Source of the DNA: a virus
IMG/VR virus record: IMGVR_UViG_3300031857_000620
Location: 1 to 36,307 of that record
Reading direction: 5' to 3' (one strand)
Length of the DNA: 36,307 nt
Part shown: piece after piece, positions 27,913 through 36,305 of the stretch
Numbering within the stretch: the first letter of the stretch is position 1
How the letters are laid out: each line of letters starts with the position of its first letter
The notes under the pieces: generated by a model
Told to the model about the DNA's origin: nothing
Database searches by the model: none
What the model saw: only the letters and a program-made list of their open reading frames with translations
Translations under genes and position numbers: made by a program

Positions 27913-28761
27913 TTAAGGAGCTACGGTTACAGTTACTACTACATCCAATGTTCCAAATATACATCCGGCAGAGTTAGTTACCTTGACGGTAATGTCAAAT
28001 GTCCCTGCTTCTGTCGGTGAAAATGAATATGCACCAGTTGTTGGATTCATTGACCCATTAAGAGAGGCAAGAACCGCAGCAGTACCTTCAACAGACCAAA
28101 TCTGATTCGGCAGAGTTTGTGAACCAAAATCATAGTTCAAAGTAGCCGTATAAGTTTCAGTTTGAAACGTACCAACTTCTCCGGCAATAGTTTCATTTCC
28201 TGAAATCTCATAGAACACACCTTCAAGAAGGGTGTCAGTATCGAAGTTTGACGGAATCGGATTGGTATCGGCTACCCATTTCACCATCGTTTCACCGTTG
28301 ATGAATTGAGTCAGGTCATTCTGGATGATTGGATCACCGATGACAGTCACTTGCGTTCCAGAGGCATCCCAATACAACTCCGGTGTGAAGTAGTACAGAT
28401 CATAGTTCTGAGACGATCGAAGGATTCTGTTGTAAGAATCAACATTGGCAATCACTTGAGCATCGACAAAGGTCAATGTGTGAGTCTTCGCACCTGGTCG
28501 ATTGATACGCATTCCCACACCCGGCAGTTCAGCCGTTTCTGGTTTTGGTTTCTCCCCTGCGATGTTCAGAAATAGAATTGCATCACCTTGAAGAGCCTGA
28601 TATAATAGCGAGTCAAGTAATGATGTTGCATCTGTCTTGTCAATCAGGCTCGACACGGTCTTCTTAACCAATGCGGCCCCAATGATCCGACCTTTATAAT
28701 CAACGTCACAACGGTAGTTCTTGTAACAAGTAACCGGAGGACAATTTAAAGTAATGTTCAT
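27913..28761 (-). CDS. Structural protein with C-terminal Ig-like domain
   Basis: A 282-aa protein. The N-terminal 200 residues contain several beta strands and a central acidic region. The C-terminal 80 residues (VEGTAAVLASLNGSMNPTTGAYSFSPTEAGTFDITVKVTNSAG with a VVVTVTV ending) form an Ig/PKD-like beta sandwich, as displayed on phage tails and capsids. It lies 4 bases before the portal start, among tail genes, so a virion surface role is plausible. The family of the N-terminus is not recognised. Confidence 0.72.
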   Translation of the reverse strand: MNITLNCPPVTCYKNYRCDVDYKGRIIGAALVKKTVSSLIDKTDATSLLDSLLYQALQGDAILFLNIAGEKPKPETAELPGVGMRINRPGAKTHTLTFVDAQVIANVDSYNRILRSSQNYDLYYFTPELYWDASGTQVTVIGDPIIQNDLTQFINGETMVKWVADTNPIPSNFDTDTLLEGVFYEISGNETIAGEVGTFQTETYTATLNYDFGSQTLPNQIWSVEGTAAVLASLNGSMNPTTGAYSFSPTEAGTFDITVKVTNSAGCIFGTLDVVVTVTVAP

Positions 28762-28777
28762 TTGAATTTTAGCGGTT

Positions 28778-30883
28778 TCAACATCCTATACAGACGTTGT
28801 TTTCAGGTTGGAATCCCTGAATAAGTGCTGAAAACTTGACTTGAGCAAGCTTTCTAAAGGAGGTTTGCTTCGAATAGTCCTGAACGGTGGCAACGTCAAG
28901 ATCACCCGAAACGAAGATGTTTTGATTATTGAAAATCAGTATGGGGTGTCTGGTGGCAGCAAACAACGCATTCCGTGTTTCAATGTCAACATAATCTGAA
29001 TGCAAATCTAATGTATTGTCTGAATAATTAGAAGGGCGTTGATACGTTCCGTCTGAGTTGCGATAAATTGACTCTTCAATCTTTGGCTTCTCACCGCCTC
29101 CGTTGATCGGTAGCCGTACCTGCTGAATCCATCCATCGTAATATTCAAACCCTTCCACCACCGAATCTTCAGATGTTCCAAACTGCCAAATGGTCGAAAA
29201 GCATTCCGAATTGTCAAGAATCAGAGCGTTGGAGAACGAATAGATTTCAGCAATCGTGTCATAAAATTGAACTATATCGTAGTTGTAAAGGCCGAAACAA
29301 TAGCATCCGTCAGGGGCGTAGGGGATTGTAACGGTTGCTTGGAATTGGGTAGCAATACAACGGCTATTTCTTTCGCCAATTCCGCCATAAGTTGTTAACG
29401 CAGATAAATTAACCGATAAAATATTTAAAGAATAGTCAACAATAAAGTTTAGCGTTACGGTCAAAAAGACCTGATTGTATGAACCCGAATAGTCACCTTG
29501 TAATGCAACATAATCTAATACTGATGCCCAGAAATCTGCAGAAGTACCACTAAAATCCATAACGGCAAAAGGAACAACGATTTCAATAGTGGAATCACAC
29601 GTTACAAAAGTTATATAAATATCAGCCGAATTTATAAAAATATCAGATATCATACCGCCAACATCAAATGTTACCGAAACCGTATCTATTAAGCCGCATG
29701 GTGGAAAGCCAACCGTTCCGATTTCCTGCACAAAGTTCAAATTCGAATCAAACAACCCAACCTTTGCCGATGTCAGCCCGAATAGATTGGCCTGACTTGG
29801 AATCACATTGAACTGATAGATGTCACCCGTCTTGATTGGCATTTGGAAGGTATCAGAGTTGTCCGGTTCACAACCGTTGTCAAACTGGATTTGTTCAAGT
29901 GAATACCAACCGTCTGGAAATAGCTGACCACTCAGAGGGGCATAGGGCAAATCCTCTGAGATGTTGTAATTGGCAAAGAAGTCATTGGTTGCCGCAGTCG
30001 GATTGAAGAACCTTTGAAATGACCAGGTTACATCAAAACGCCCAATCAGCAAGAAATCTCTCGATTCAGAGAATTGAATTGATACCCTTTCCAGAATGCC
30101 GGATGTCTCGGTTGCAGTTGATGCGGTCAGACCTCCCAATATTGAACTGAAATAAGTCTCCACATCAGAGGCAGTTGCAGACGGATTCAGGACGGTGTAA
30201 TTAATGACCCGGTCGAATAGTGTCAGGATATAGGCTTCTTGTGCCGATAGGACCGCAAACGGGTAATAAGTGACCGGGCCGAATGGATTAGCAATTGCAG
30301 GATAGCGATCAACAACGCCCGTTGTAAGGTCCAATTGCCAGTCCGATGCTTCAGCCAAAAACGAAGTAGCAATGCCCGTTGTTGCATCGAATGAATAGGC
30401 CAGAGGGAATATAGCTGCACCGTTCTGGTAATACACCTCCAAGGCTCTTCTGATTTCAAGTTCAACCGGAATCAAGGCATTGGCATACGTTGCCGTGTTG
30501 GTGATTGTACCAAGGAAAACAAACGTAGTAGAGGTTACGATGTTATCATTTAGATCAACTGTGATGCTGATCACTTGAGTTGAATCAACGGCAAACAACT
30601 GATCGTTCTGGATGTAAAAGGTCAATGTCTGGATTCCAGAAAGGACGGGCCACGGTGACGGATAGACTAACCTCAAATTCGCCCCATCCAAAGGGTTGTT
30701 ATAAGCGTCAATTGTGGTTTGCAGGAAACTAATCAATAGCCCAATCGGATCACCTACGAAAATATCATCCGTAAACTCGCCATAAACAATGTTGAGTTGG
30801 CTTGATTGCAAGTTTGATTCCGGCATGAATCCGCCATTGGACGATGCCGGACTGAATCGGTAGAATGGATTAGCCTTGCCCAT
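28778..30883 (-). CDS. Large structural protein, tail-associated
   Basis: A 701-aa protein, almost entirely beta-strand-like with many Asn, Thr, Phe and Tyr, no signal peptide and no coiled coil. A Cys-pair near the end (NNVCIGC) and several acidic loops are seen (NGCEPDNSDTF, GGEKPKIEES). It is the second-longest gene in the window, in the tail cluster. Likely a tail or baseplate component; no family is recognised. It starts one base overlapping the previous stop (TAATG). Confidence 0.7.
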   Translation of the reverse strand: MGKANPFYRFSPASSNGGFMPESNLQSSQLNIVYGEFTDDIFVGDPIGLLISFLQTTIDAYNNPLDGANLRLVYPSPWPVLSGIQTLTFYIQNDQLFAVDSTQVISITVDLNDNIVTSTTFVFLGTITNTATYANALIPVELEIRRALEVYYQNGAAIFPLAYSFDATTGIATSFLAEASDWQLDLTTGVVDRYPAIANPFGPVTYYPFAVLSAQEAYILTLFDRVINYTVLNPSATASDVETYFSSILGGLTASTATETSGILERVSIQFSESRDFLLIGRFDVTWSFQRFFNPTAATNDFFANYNISEDLPYAPLSGQLFPDGWYSLEQIQFDNGCEPDNSDTFQMPIKTGDIYQFNVIPSQANLFGLTSAKVGLFDSNLNFVQEIGTVGFPPCGLIDTVSVTFDVGGMISDIFINSADIYITFVTCDSTIEIVVPFAVMDFSGTSADFWASVLDYVALQGDYSGSYNQVFLTVTLNFIVDYSLNILSVNLSALTTYGGIGERNSRCIATQFQATVTIPYAPDGCYCFGLYNYDIVQFYDTIAEIYSFSNALILDNSECFSTIWQFGTSEDSVVEGFEYYDGWIQQVRLPINGGGEKPKIEESIYRNSDGTYQRPSNYSDNTLDLHSDYVDIETRNALFAATRHPILIFNNQNIFVSGDLDVATVQDYSKQTSFRKLAQVKFSALIQGFQPENNVCIGC

Positions 30884-31425
30884 TATGCGATCGGGAATTT
30901 AGCGTACGTTCCATAAACTCTAAGGGTGTAATCGCCTTCTGTTGCGTCCGAGAACGCTGAGAGAGCAAAACCGCCATCGTTTTGAGATGTTTTAGCCGTC
31001 AAAAATAAGTTATGCGTAGCGGGCAAATTAACCGGAAAGGTTAATATGGATGTTGTGCCTGATCCAATACTAACATCCATAGCTGCACTAAATGCTTTAA
31101 CATTACTGTCTCCTGTGCCAATAATTGACATATAACCCGTAAAGTCATATTGAGTCGCTCCGTCATCATTCATTATAATAGTAGCCGCAATTAATTGCAG
31201 ATAACTAACCCCGTCATCCTCTACCAATATGATAGGTGCGGTATTCATTCCTTGAATCGCTGCCGTATCTGTAATGGTGACATCGAACTCATAACGCATC
31301 GCAAAGGAGTCATTCACATCCTCATTATACGCCTTCTCCAATTCTGGCGTGATGTCACCAGTTGAATTATTCACGAATAGGGCTGCATTAGCCGCATTCA
31401 GTTCTTCTCTTGTTTTTTGTGCCAT
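30883..31425 (-). CDS. Tail appendage protein with shared N-terminal module
   Basis: A 180-aa protein beginning MAQKTREELNAANAALF, sharing an N-terminal module with the 373-aa gene upstream on the same strand: MAxKTRxEL-x3-N-x3-F, and later EKAxNxD with S-x-A. The rest is beta-rich (ITDTAAIQGMNTAPIILVED, TYAKFPIA). The start at 31425 was chosen because it reproduces that module; the alternative 31452 overlaps the previous stop. Probably a fibre or receptor-binding protein that docks through the shared module. Confidence 0.68.
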   Translation of the reverse strand: MAQKTREELNAANAALFVNNSTGDITPELEKAYNEDVNDSFAMRYEFDVTITDTAAIQGMNTAPIILVEDDGVSYLQLIAATIIMNDDGATQYDFTGYMSIIGTGDSNVKAFSAAMDVSIGSGTTSILTFPVNLPATHNLFLTAKTSQNDGGFALSAFSDATEGDYTLRVYGTYAKFPIA

Positions 31426-31429
31426 GTTA

Positions 31430-31645
31430 TTAAACGGTTGTAAGTGTGTCAATAATCATTTGAGCAGATGTTTGAACGACTCCGTTAATCATCGTTTCGT
31501 TAGCCGCAAAAACAACGAATGACAAGTGGACATCATTGTAAATGCATAATAAAACATTCAAATCTGAAGTGGCCTCTAAATTTGAAACACTATACTGAAC
31601 TCCATTCAATGTTAAGAGTTCATTTATGTAAATTAGTTCTAACAT
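31430..31645 (-). CDS. Hypothetical protein between tail genes
   Basis: A 71-aa protein with strand-rich sequence (LIYINELLTLNGVQYSV, LSFVVFAANETMINGVVQTS). Four bases separate it from the next gene and the stop of the previous gene is two bases upstream. Its role is unknown; position suggests a fibre accessory or small structural subunit. Confidence 0.6.
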   Translation of the reverse strand: MLELIYINELLTLNGVQYSVSNLEATSDLNVLLCIYNDVHLSFVVFAANETMINGVVQTSAQMIIDTLTTV

Positions 31646-31646
31646 T

Positions 31647-32768
31647 TTATTGTGGTGTTATTTCAATTGAGCGGATGAATGCAGAATAAGCAGCATTGCT
31701 GCAAACTGTTGTAACAATAACATATTGATTAACTGTCCAATCAATTGCACTTGAAGTAATGATTCCATTTGTAGTGTTAATGTCAGATGGCAATGATGCA
31801 GAGTTGAAAACGTAAGAGGTTAATGTTGTTGCATTTACAACCAATACACTCCTTTCCATCAATGCCCCAGTATTACTTGCAACTGCCGGAAATTGATAAT
31901 TCCCCAATATAAAAGCTGAACCGCCAGTAAATGATGCAGGGTTTGAACTAATGTAAATTCTGGTAGTTACAATGTTAAACCCTTGATTGTCCTTTCTAAT
32001 TCTCACAAGAATTTTAAAACCGTTTGTTCCGGTAAAGGTATTTGCCGGAATCAATAATGTCTTATTTATGGTTTCAACCGTTCCAGTCGCTTGCGTTTCG
32101 GTAGCATTTCGGATAAATTGAGCCAAAGTAGGTCCACCGTTGGTTGTCCAAGATAGGTTTCCGGCTCCGTCCGTCTGTGGTATCTGACCGGATACACCTG
32201 AACTCCCGATTGAATTAGCCAAAGCCGTTCCAAGTCCGACATTTACCCATGTTTTAGTCGATGAAACATATTGCAAAACCTGATCATCGGCAGGGGATGT
32301 AATTACTACCCCATTTAGTGAATCGTTGTTCAACATTCGCCAATTGCCAGAACCTTCTGAAATGAACTCATAAAGCGTTCCGGGAAGAACCTGGATACTG
32401 GTTGCGTTCGGTAGAACCAATGATGCTGAGTGAGCCAATAATGGGTCAGAAACGAAATACAACAACATCCGTGTTCCGTGTTGCTTGTTCGAAATTGAAT
32501 TTATCGTTACGTTTCCGGTTACATGGTGAAAATTACCAGTAACTCCTAAATTTAGACTGCTTGCAGATGCCAGACTATCGCCCTTATGCCATCGGACCTC
32601 TTTAGTGTGTACATTGACCCCCGTGAAGTCATTATCGTCAGAGAGTGTTGCGGTTGATTCGATCCAATCAGCGTTGAACGCCTTTTCGGAATCGCCTAAA
32701 GTATTCTTTCCGGCCCCAAATGTGGCCGTGTTGACCGTATCGAGTTCAGCCCTTGTTTTTATTGCCAT
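31647..32768 (-). CDS. Tail fibre-like protein with shared N-terminal module
   Basis: A 373-aa protein beginning MAIKTRAELDTVNTATF. Residues 1-40 match the 180-aa protein downstream: MAxKTRxEL, N, F, EKA-x-N-x-D, S-x-A. Then a beta-rich region with repeated Thr/Asn/Gly and a possible tip near the C-terminus (TVCSNAAYSAFIRSIEITPQ). This is typical of fibre or appendage proteins whose conserved N-terminus attaches to the tail and whose C-terminus meets the host. Confidence 0.75.
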   Translation of the reverse strand: MAIKTRAELDTVNTATFGAGKNTLGDSEKAFNADWIESTATLSDDNDFTGVNVHTKEVRWHKGDSLASASSLNLGVTGNFHHVTGNVTINSISNKQHGTRMLLYFVSDPLLAHSASLVLPNATSIQVLPGTLYEFISEGSGNWRMLNNDSLNGVVITSPADDQVLQYVSSTKTWVNVGLGTALANSIGSSGVSGQIPQTDGAGNLSWTTNGGPTLAQFIRNATETQATGTVETINKTLLIPANTFTGTNGFKILVRIRKDNQGFNIVTTRIYISSNPASFTGGSAFILGNYQFPAVASNTGALMERSVLVVNATTLTSYVFNSASLPSDINTTNGIITSSAIDWTVNQYVIVTTVCSNAAYSAFIRSIEITPQ

Positions 32769-32780
32769 TTTCGTAATTTA

Positions 32781-35156
32781 TTAACCCGTGAAATAATCGT
32801 CTGAATCATAATCCAAAGCTTTATAATCCCCGTTAACAAGTCCAGTTTTGGACATAATTAACTTTATAGTTGACAACCCCGAATTAGGGTCTTGTGGTTT
32901 GTTTGCCGATTCCTGAATGAATCCGTAAATGTCCAGACTGCCAGATGTAACCCTGACCAATCCGTTGCCATTGTAAGACATATCGATGAATGAACAGAGG
33001 GATTGCGGAACATCAAATTCAACCGATATCGGCTTCATCAGGTAGTCTTGTGCGGCATTGGTTAAGATGTCCGGCCCAATGTTGGTTGATTCACTCAGCA
33101 CATCAGAGGGGCCGTTTGCGACCTCCATGCAATTGTCTGGTTCAGATGTCGAATCAATCCGGCTTGAATAATCTGTGAAATACTGACCGACCTGATAGGC
33201 CAATATAGCATTGACCGTTGGAAGGCCATAGGTGTGCATTCCCAAGAACTTCCACCACCGACAAGCAATGCGAGCAGGAGAATGATAGACATTATAAACC
33301 CGATCAATCGGCCCGTTGGATTCAGCGATGAAGTTTGAGCCGTAACTGACCGTACCAGGTGCGAAGGTCTTACTTCCCGTTTCACCTTCCAATCTGTAAC
33401 CCAATCCCGGTTCAGTATCCAGATCAACCGTCACTTCATAACGATTCGTCCAGATGATGAATAGGTCGTAATCATTCGGCCTATCAGATGATCCTGAATC
33501 TTCACGAAGAAACTGCAAACGTCTGTAAAATTCAATCGCATAACCGGATGCAATGATGTCAGAACGGATGTCAAGACTAACAGATGAATTATCGGCCCTT
33601 GCCTTGTTAGCGATGAAGTAATTCCGGTCAGCGTTGATTTCAGTCAAGGCAGAAACGGCAATGTTCTTGAACTTGTCAGAGTACCCAAGTTTGACGTTGT
33701 TCACCAACTTGTCTGACATTGCATTCTGGACGATTTGACCAACTTTGAAGAAGGATTGAACGACTACGGTGTTATTGTAAAAGTAGTCAGCCTTTTCAAC
33801 TCTCAGCTTCCACGCTCCGTAGGTGTCTTGTTCGAATTGCCAACCAAGGCAGAAAATCCGGTCAAGTCCTTCGTAGAGTTTTTCAAAGGATGTTTTGATT
33901 GCATAGATGTTGTTTGCATCCTCATCAATACAACCATTGATTACTTGTTCAATTGTTGTGGCGTTTCGAATGTAGAGGCCCGTTGTGATGAAGTTATTCC
34001 AGAAGCACCCGTCTGGATCGCTGAAGGTATCAGAAACCAGACCATCAGGATCACCCGTCAATAAATAAACTGCTCGTTGTAATGCTTTGTAAACCTTCAG
34101 ACCATTGGTCTCAGATGCGTTAGCAGCAGCGTTTGTTTCGGTTAATATAACGCAACAGCTTTCGCATAAATAGGCCAGTTGCTTTGTTAAATCAGGAGAA
34201 GGAGTAGTTCCAGGAACAATGTTACCATTGAAACCCCATTGCATAAATATAAATACCCGATCATCGGGGTCTAATGTTATTTCTTGTTCAACGGAAAAAT
34301 TCCAAACCGTATCATTGGAATCATTATAATTATTTAAAGGCGAATCATATAAGTAAAACCTTTGCGTTTCAACCGTTGAATTTCGAACCTGAATCGAAAA
34401 AGTAATGTTTGCCGAATCTCCCGGTTGTCCAAATGCAGTCCATCCAAATATTCCGTTTGCGGAAACATTAAATTTTAGTGTTCGGATAAAGTCAGAGTTA
34501 TTTACAAAGGTCGGGCTTGTTGTTGTATAGCTTGTTGATATTGGATCAAATGTGTTTCCAAAAGAACCTTTGAAATCTGAATTTCTATAATATGCTGGAA
34601 GCAATGCTGCAAAGTCATCAAGGTTCCATCCGGCAAAAGTTGTGTATTCTAAAAGATCAACCTGATTCGAATAATTCCTCGCCTTACCAATCAGAAATAA
34701 CTCTTGCGTATGGGTCACAATCGTATCCAGTACAACCGGAGTTATTACATTCTCATCCAAGTCCTTTGCGGCCAAAAGATCAATCTCAACCCCCTGACGA
34801 GACAAGAAACGCTCTCTGAAATTGTCTTCAATGATCCCGACTGTTATCTCCCAACCGTTCGTATCACATACGTTCTTTTCCGTATAAATGGACATATTCA
34901 GAAAGCCCACAAAGGCATAATCTGAACCGTTTACCTTTACGTTGGACTGAATCAGGATGGCAATTTCAGCATTGATGTAATGGGCCTCATATTCGGCCTT
35001 GATCAGCTTTGCTGCTTTCCCGGTGAAGGTTAGTTCAGTCGAGAATGGGGAGTCAATGCCGTGCGATGGAAGGCGTTTTGCCGTGAATTCAATTGAATCG
35101 AACCCAATTGGCTCTTCTACCTGAGTTCCATTAAGAAAAAACTTCCATCCTGCCAT
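32781..35156 (-). CDS. Baseplate hub/tail tip-like protein
   Basis: A 791-aa protein, the longest in the window. The N-terminal region (GWKFFLNGTQVEEPIGFDSIEFTAKRLPSHGI, then FTGKAAKLIKAEYE) recurs in large tail proteins of Bacteroidetes phages, where it is read as a hub or tail-tip component. The middle has Cys clusters (CESCCVILTETNAAAN), and the end is acidic (YKALDYDSDDYFTG). A TATCTTTG -7 element lies just before the start, with almost no leader. Function as the hub that contacts fibres is inferred from position. Confidence 0.78.
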   Translation of the reverse strand: MAGWKFFLNGTQVEEPIGFDSIEFTAKRLPSHGIDSPFSTELTFTGKAAKLIKAEYEAHYINAEIAILIQSNVKVNGSDYAFVGFLNMSIYTEKNVCDTNGWEITVGIIEDNFRERFLSRQGVEIDLLAAKDLDENVITPVVLDTIVTHTQELFLIGKARNYSNQVDLLEYTTFAGWNLDDFAALLPAYYRNSDFKGSFGNTFDPISTSYTTTSPTFVNNSDFIRTLKFNVSANGIFGWTAFGQPGDSANITFSIQVRNSTVETQRFYLYDSPLNNYNDSNDTVWNFSVEQEITLDPDDRVFIFMQWGFNGNIVPGTTPSPDLTKQLAYLCESCCVILTETNAAANASETNGLKVYKALQRAVYLLTGDPDGLVSDTFSDPDGCFWNNFITTGLYIRNATTIEQVINGCIDEDANNIYAIKTSFEKLYEGLDRIFCLGWQFEQDTYGAWKLRVEKADYFYNNTVVVQSFFKVGQIVQNAMSDKLVNNVKLGYSDKFKNIAVSALTEINADRNYFIANKARADNSSVSLDIRSDIIASGYAIEFYRRLQFLREDSGSSDRPNDYDLFIIWTNRYEVTVDLDTEPGLGYRLEGETGSKTFAPGTVSYGSNFIAESNGPIDRVYNVYHSPARIACRWWKFLGMHTYGLPTVNAILAYQVGQYFTDYSSRIDSTSEPDNCMEVANGPSDVLSESTNIGPDILTNAAQDYLMKPISVEFDVPQSLCSFIDMSYNGNGLVRVTSGSLDIYGFIQESANKPQDPNSGLSTIKLIMSKTGLVNGDYKALDYDSDDYFTG

Positions 35157-35160
35157 GAAG

Positions 35161-35168
35161 CAAAGATA
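35161..35168 (-). promoter_or_regulatory. -7 element just before the tail hub gene
   Basis: TATCTTTG on the minus strand matches TAnnTTTG; no clear -33 TTG. The ATG at 35156 is 4 bases downstream, so transcripts may be leaderless. The element follows a strong terminator. Confidence 0.4.
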
Positions 35169-35172
35169 AATA

Positions 35173-35194
35173 AAAAAAGGGCCGAAGCCCCTTA
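35173..35194 (-). terminator. Intrinsic terminator before the tail hub gene
   Basis: On the minus strand AAGGGGC and GCCCTTT (one G-T pair) enclose a TTCG tetraloop, followed by TTTTATTTA. It overlaps the TAA stop of the 223-aa gene. Confidence 0.85.
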
Positions 35195-35863
35195 AGTTGA
35201 TTTTTCCTGAACGAATGATTTAATTTTTTGATGAAGAGAAAGAATATCCGTTATGCATTTCCAATCTTCTGCATCTTCTTTTGTTGTTGGTAAAAATTCA
35301 AAATATGATTTGCCTTCAGTATCCATGTTTTTCATTCTTCTCCTAAAATCAGGGTCTTTTGACTTAATATACAAATCTGCAAATTTAGCGTACATTTCTT
35401 CGGTCAATTCAAGAAACTCTTCTTGGATTCTATCTATTGCAAATCTTTCAGCATTATTAAAACCTTTTCTATAAGCCTCCAAATAATGCCTTTTGTAAAC
35501 TTTTTTCACCTCGTTATCCAGAAGGCTTGAGTGACTTAAAACCACTTTATCGCAAACTTTATTTGCAATTTTTAGAAATGATTTTAATTCCAAAAGAATC
35601 GAGACGGAGTCCTTGCCCGTTGATAAAAGATGATTTTTTGATTCACTCCTTTTAAACCCAAATCGAATTGTAATTTTAGGTTTCATTTTCATATCTGGAA
35701 ACGGAATTTTATACATTTCCAAATAGACATCAGAAAAATCATAGCCATACCTTCCTCTATCTACTTCAATGTTTATAAATATTGAAGGTTTTTCCTTAAT
35801 ACGAACGCCCTTATTAAGATAATAAAGACGTTCGTAAATTAATGAAACTGCATCTGCTAACAT
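35192..35863 (-). CDS. Hypothetical protein
   Basis: A 223-aa protein, AT-rich in codon use. The N-terminal half is strand-rich (PSIFINIEVDRGRYGYDFSDV, PKITIRFGFKRSES), and the second half is helical (YLEAYRKGFNNAERFAIDRIQEEFL, EMYAKFADLYIK). It overlaps the upstream 69-aa gene by 7 bases. No family is recognised. It is separated from the tail genes by a terminator, so it may be an accessory rather than a structural gene. Confidence 0.65.
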   Translation of the reverse strand: MLADAVSLIYERLYYLNKGVRIKEKPSIFINIEVDRGRYGYDFSDVYLEMYKIPFPDMKMKPKITIRFGFKRSESKNHLLSTGKDSVSILLELKSFLKIANKVCDKVVLSHSSLLDNEVKKVYKRHYLEAYRKGFNNAERFAIDRIQEEFLELTEEMYAKFADLYIKSKDPDFRRRMKNMDTEGKSYFEFLPTTKEDAEDWKCITDILSLHQKIKSFVQEKST

Positions 35864-36066
35864 TCCATAAATGCTATTTTACCATCAGCCTTGGTCATCA
35901 CATAATACTCCATTTGAGCCTTTACGGTTGAAACAATCTTTCCTGAAATGTTACTGGTCTCCTTGGCTTCTTTCGTCCCAATTTCCCCATTTTTTAATTG
36001 GTTAAAAGTTTCCAAAAGTGAATCACGAAGTTGAACCATGTTTTTGATCTCTGTTTTCTTTGCCAT
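35857..36066 (-). CDS. Small helical phage protein
   Basis: A 69-aa protein beginning MAKKTEIKNMVQLRDSLLETF, then NQLKNGEIGTKEAKETSN and a helix (KIVSTVKAQMEYYVM). Proteins with the pattern LRDSLLETFxxLKNGxIxxKEA occur in many Bacteroidetes phages; function unknown. The start at 36066 was chosen because the promoter and A-rich leader precede it; the longer frame to 36174 would run through promoter and terminator. Confidence 0.72.
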   Translation of the reverse strand: MAKKTEIKNMVQLRDSLLETFNQLKNGEIGTKEAKETSNISGKIVSTVKAQMEYYVMTKADGKIAFMEC

Positions 36067-36084
36067 TTTTTCGTTTGTTTTAAT

Positions 36085-36120
36085 TTGCAACAAAACTAAT
36101 AAATAGAAATAGACTTCCAA
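36085..36120 (-). promoter_or_regulatory. Bacteroidetes-type promoter for the 69-aa gene
   Basis: On the minus strand TTTG near 36119-36116 and TAGTTTTG near 36096-36089 are separated by 19 bp. An A-rich leader (AAAACAAACGAAAAA) precedes ATG 36066. Confidence 0.7.
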
Positions 36121-36132
36121 AATTAATTGCAA

Positions 36133-36159
36133 CAAAAAACCCAATCTTTTGGACTGGGT
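36133..36159 (-). terminator. Intrinsic terminator upstream of the 69-aa gene
   Basis: On the minus strand CCCAGTC and GATTGGG (36158-36152 and 36146-36140) form a stem with one G-T pair and a CAAAA loop, followed by TTTTTTGTT. Confidence 0.8.
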
Positions 36160-36205
36160 CTTTTGAACAAACAAAAAAATTATGGCTTAACCTTGTTGGA
36201 AGGCC
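36133..36205 (-). ncRNA. Candidate small RNA or attenuated leader
   Basis: A promoter (TTTG 36238-36235, 18 bp, TACCTTTG 36216-36209, minus strand) is followed, with no ORF, by a GGC-CTT/AAG-GCC hairpin, a TAATTTTTTT run, and then the terminator at 36159-36133. The predicted RNA is about 70 nt. It may be a small RNA, or a leader that limits transcription into the 69-aa gene. Confidence 0.4.
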
Positions 36206-36208
36206 CGA

Positions 36209-36238
36209 CAAAGGTACTCTTTTATTTTAATTGCCAAA
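36209..36238 (-). promoter_or_regulatory. Bacteroidetes-type promoter with no ORF before the next terminator
   Basis: On the minus strand TTTG (36238-36235) and TACCTTTG (36216-36209), 18 bp apart. Transcription would start near 36203 and hit a terminator after about 70 bases. Confidence 0.6.
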
Positions 36239-36242
36239 TCTA

Positions 36243-36305
36243 TTATTCAATATCCTCGTCTCTCTGGACTTGGTTTGAATCTTCTTTGTGAACCCTCGTT
36301 CGTCC
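36243..36305 (-). CDS. C-terminal end of a gene cut by the window edge
   Basis: The minus frame from the edge reads ...TRVHKEDSNQVQRDEDIE and stops at TAA 36243-36245. The acidic, polar end looks like a protein C-terminus and the promoter at 36238 follows it. A second frame (MDERGFTKK...) is also open from the edge, so the reading frame is uncertain. No function can be given. Confidence 0.35.
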   Translation of the reverse strand, partial: GRTRVHKEDSNQVQRDEDIE

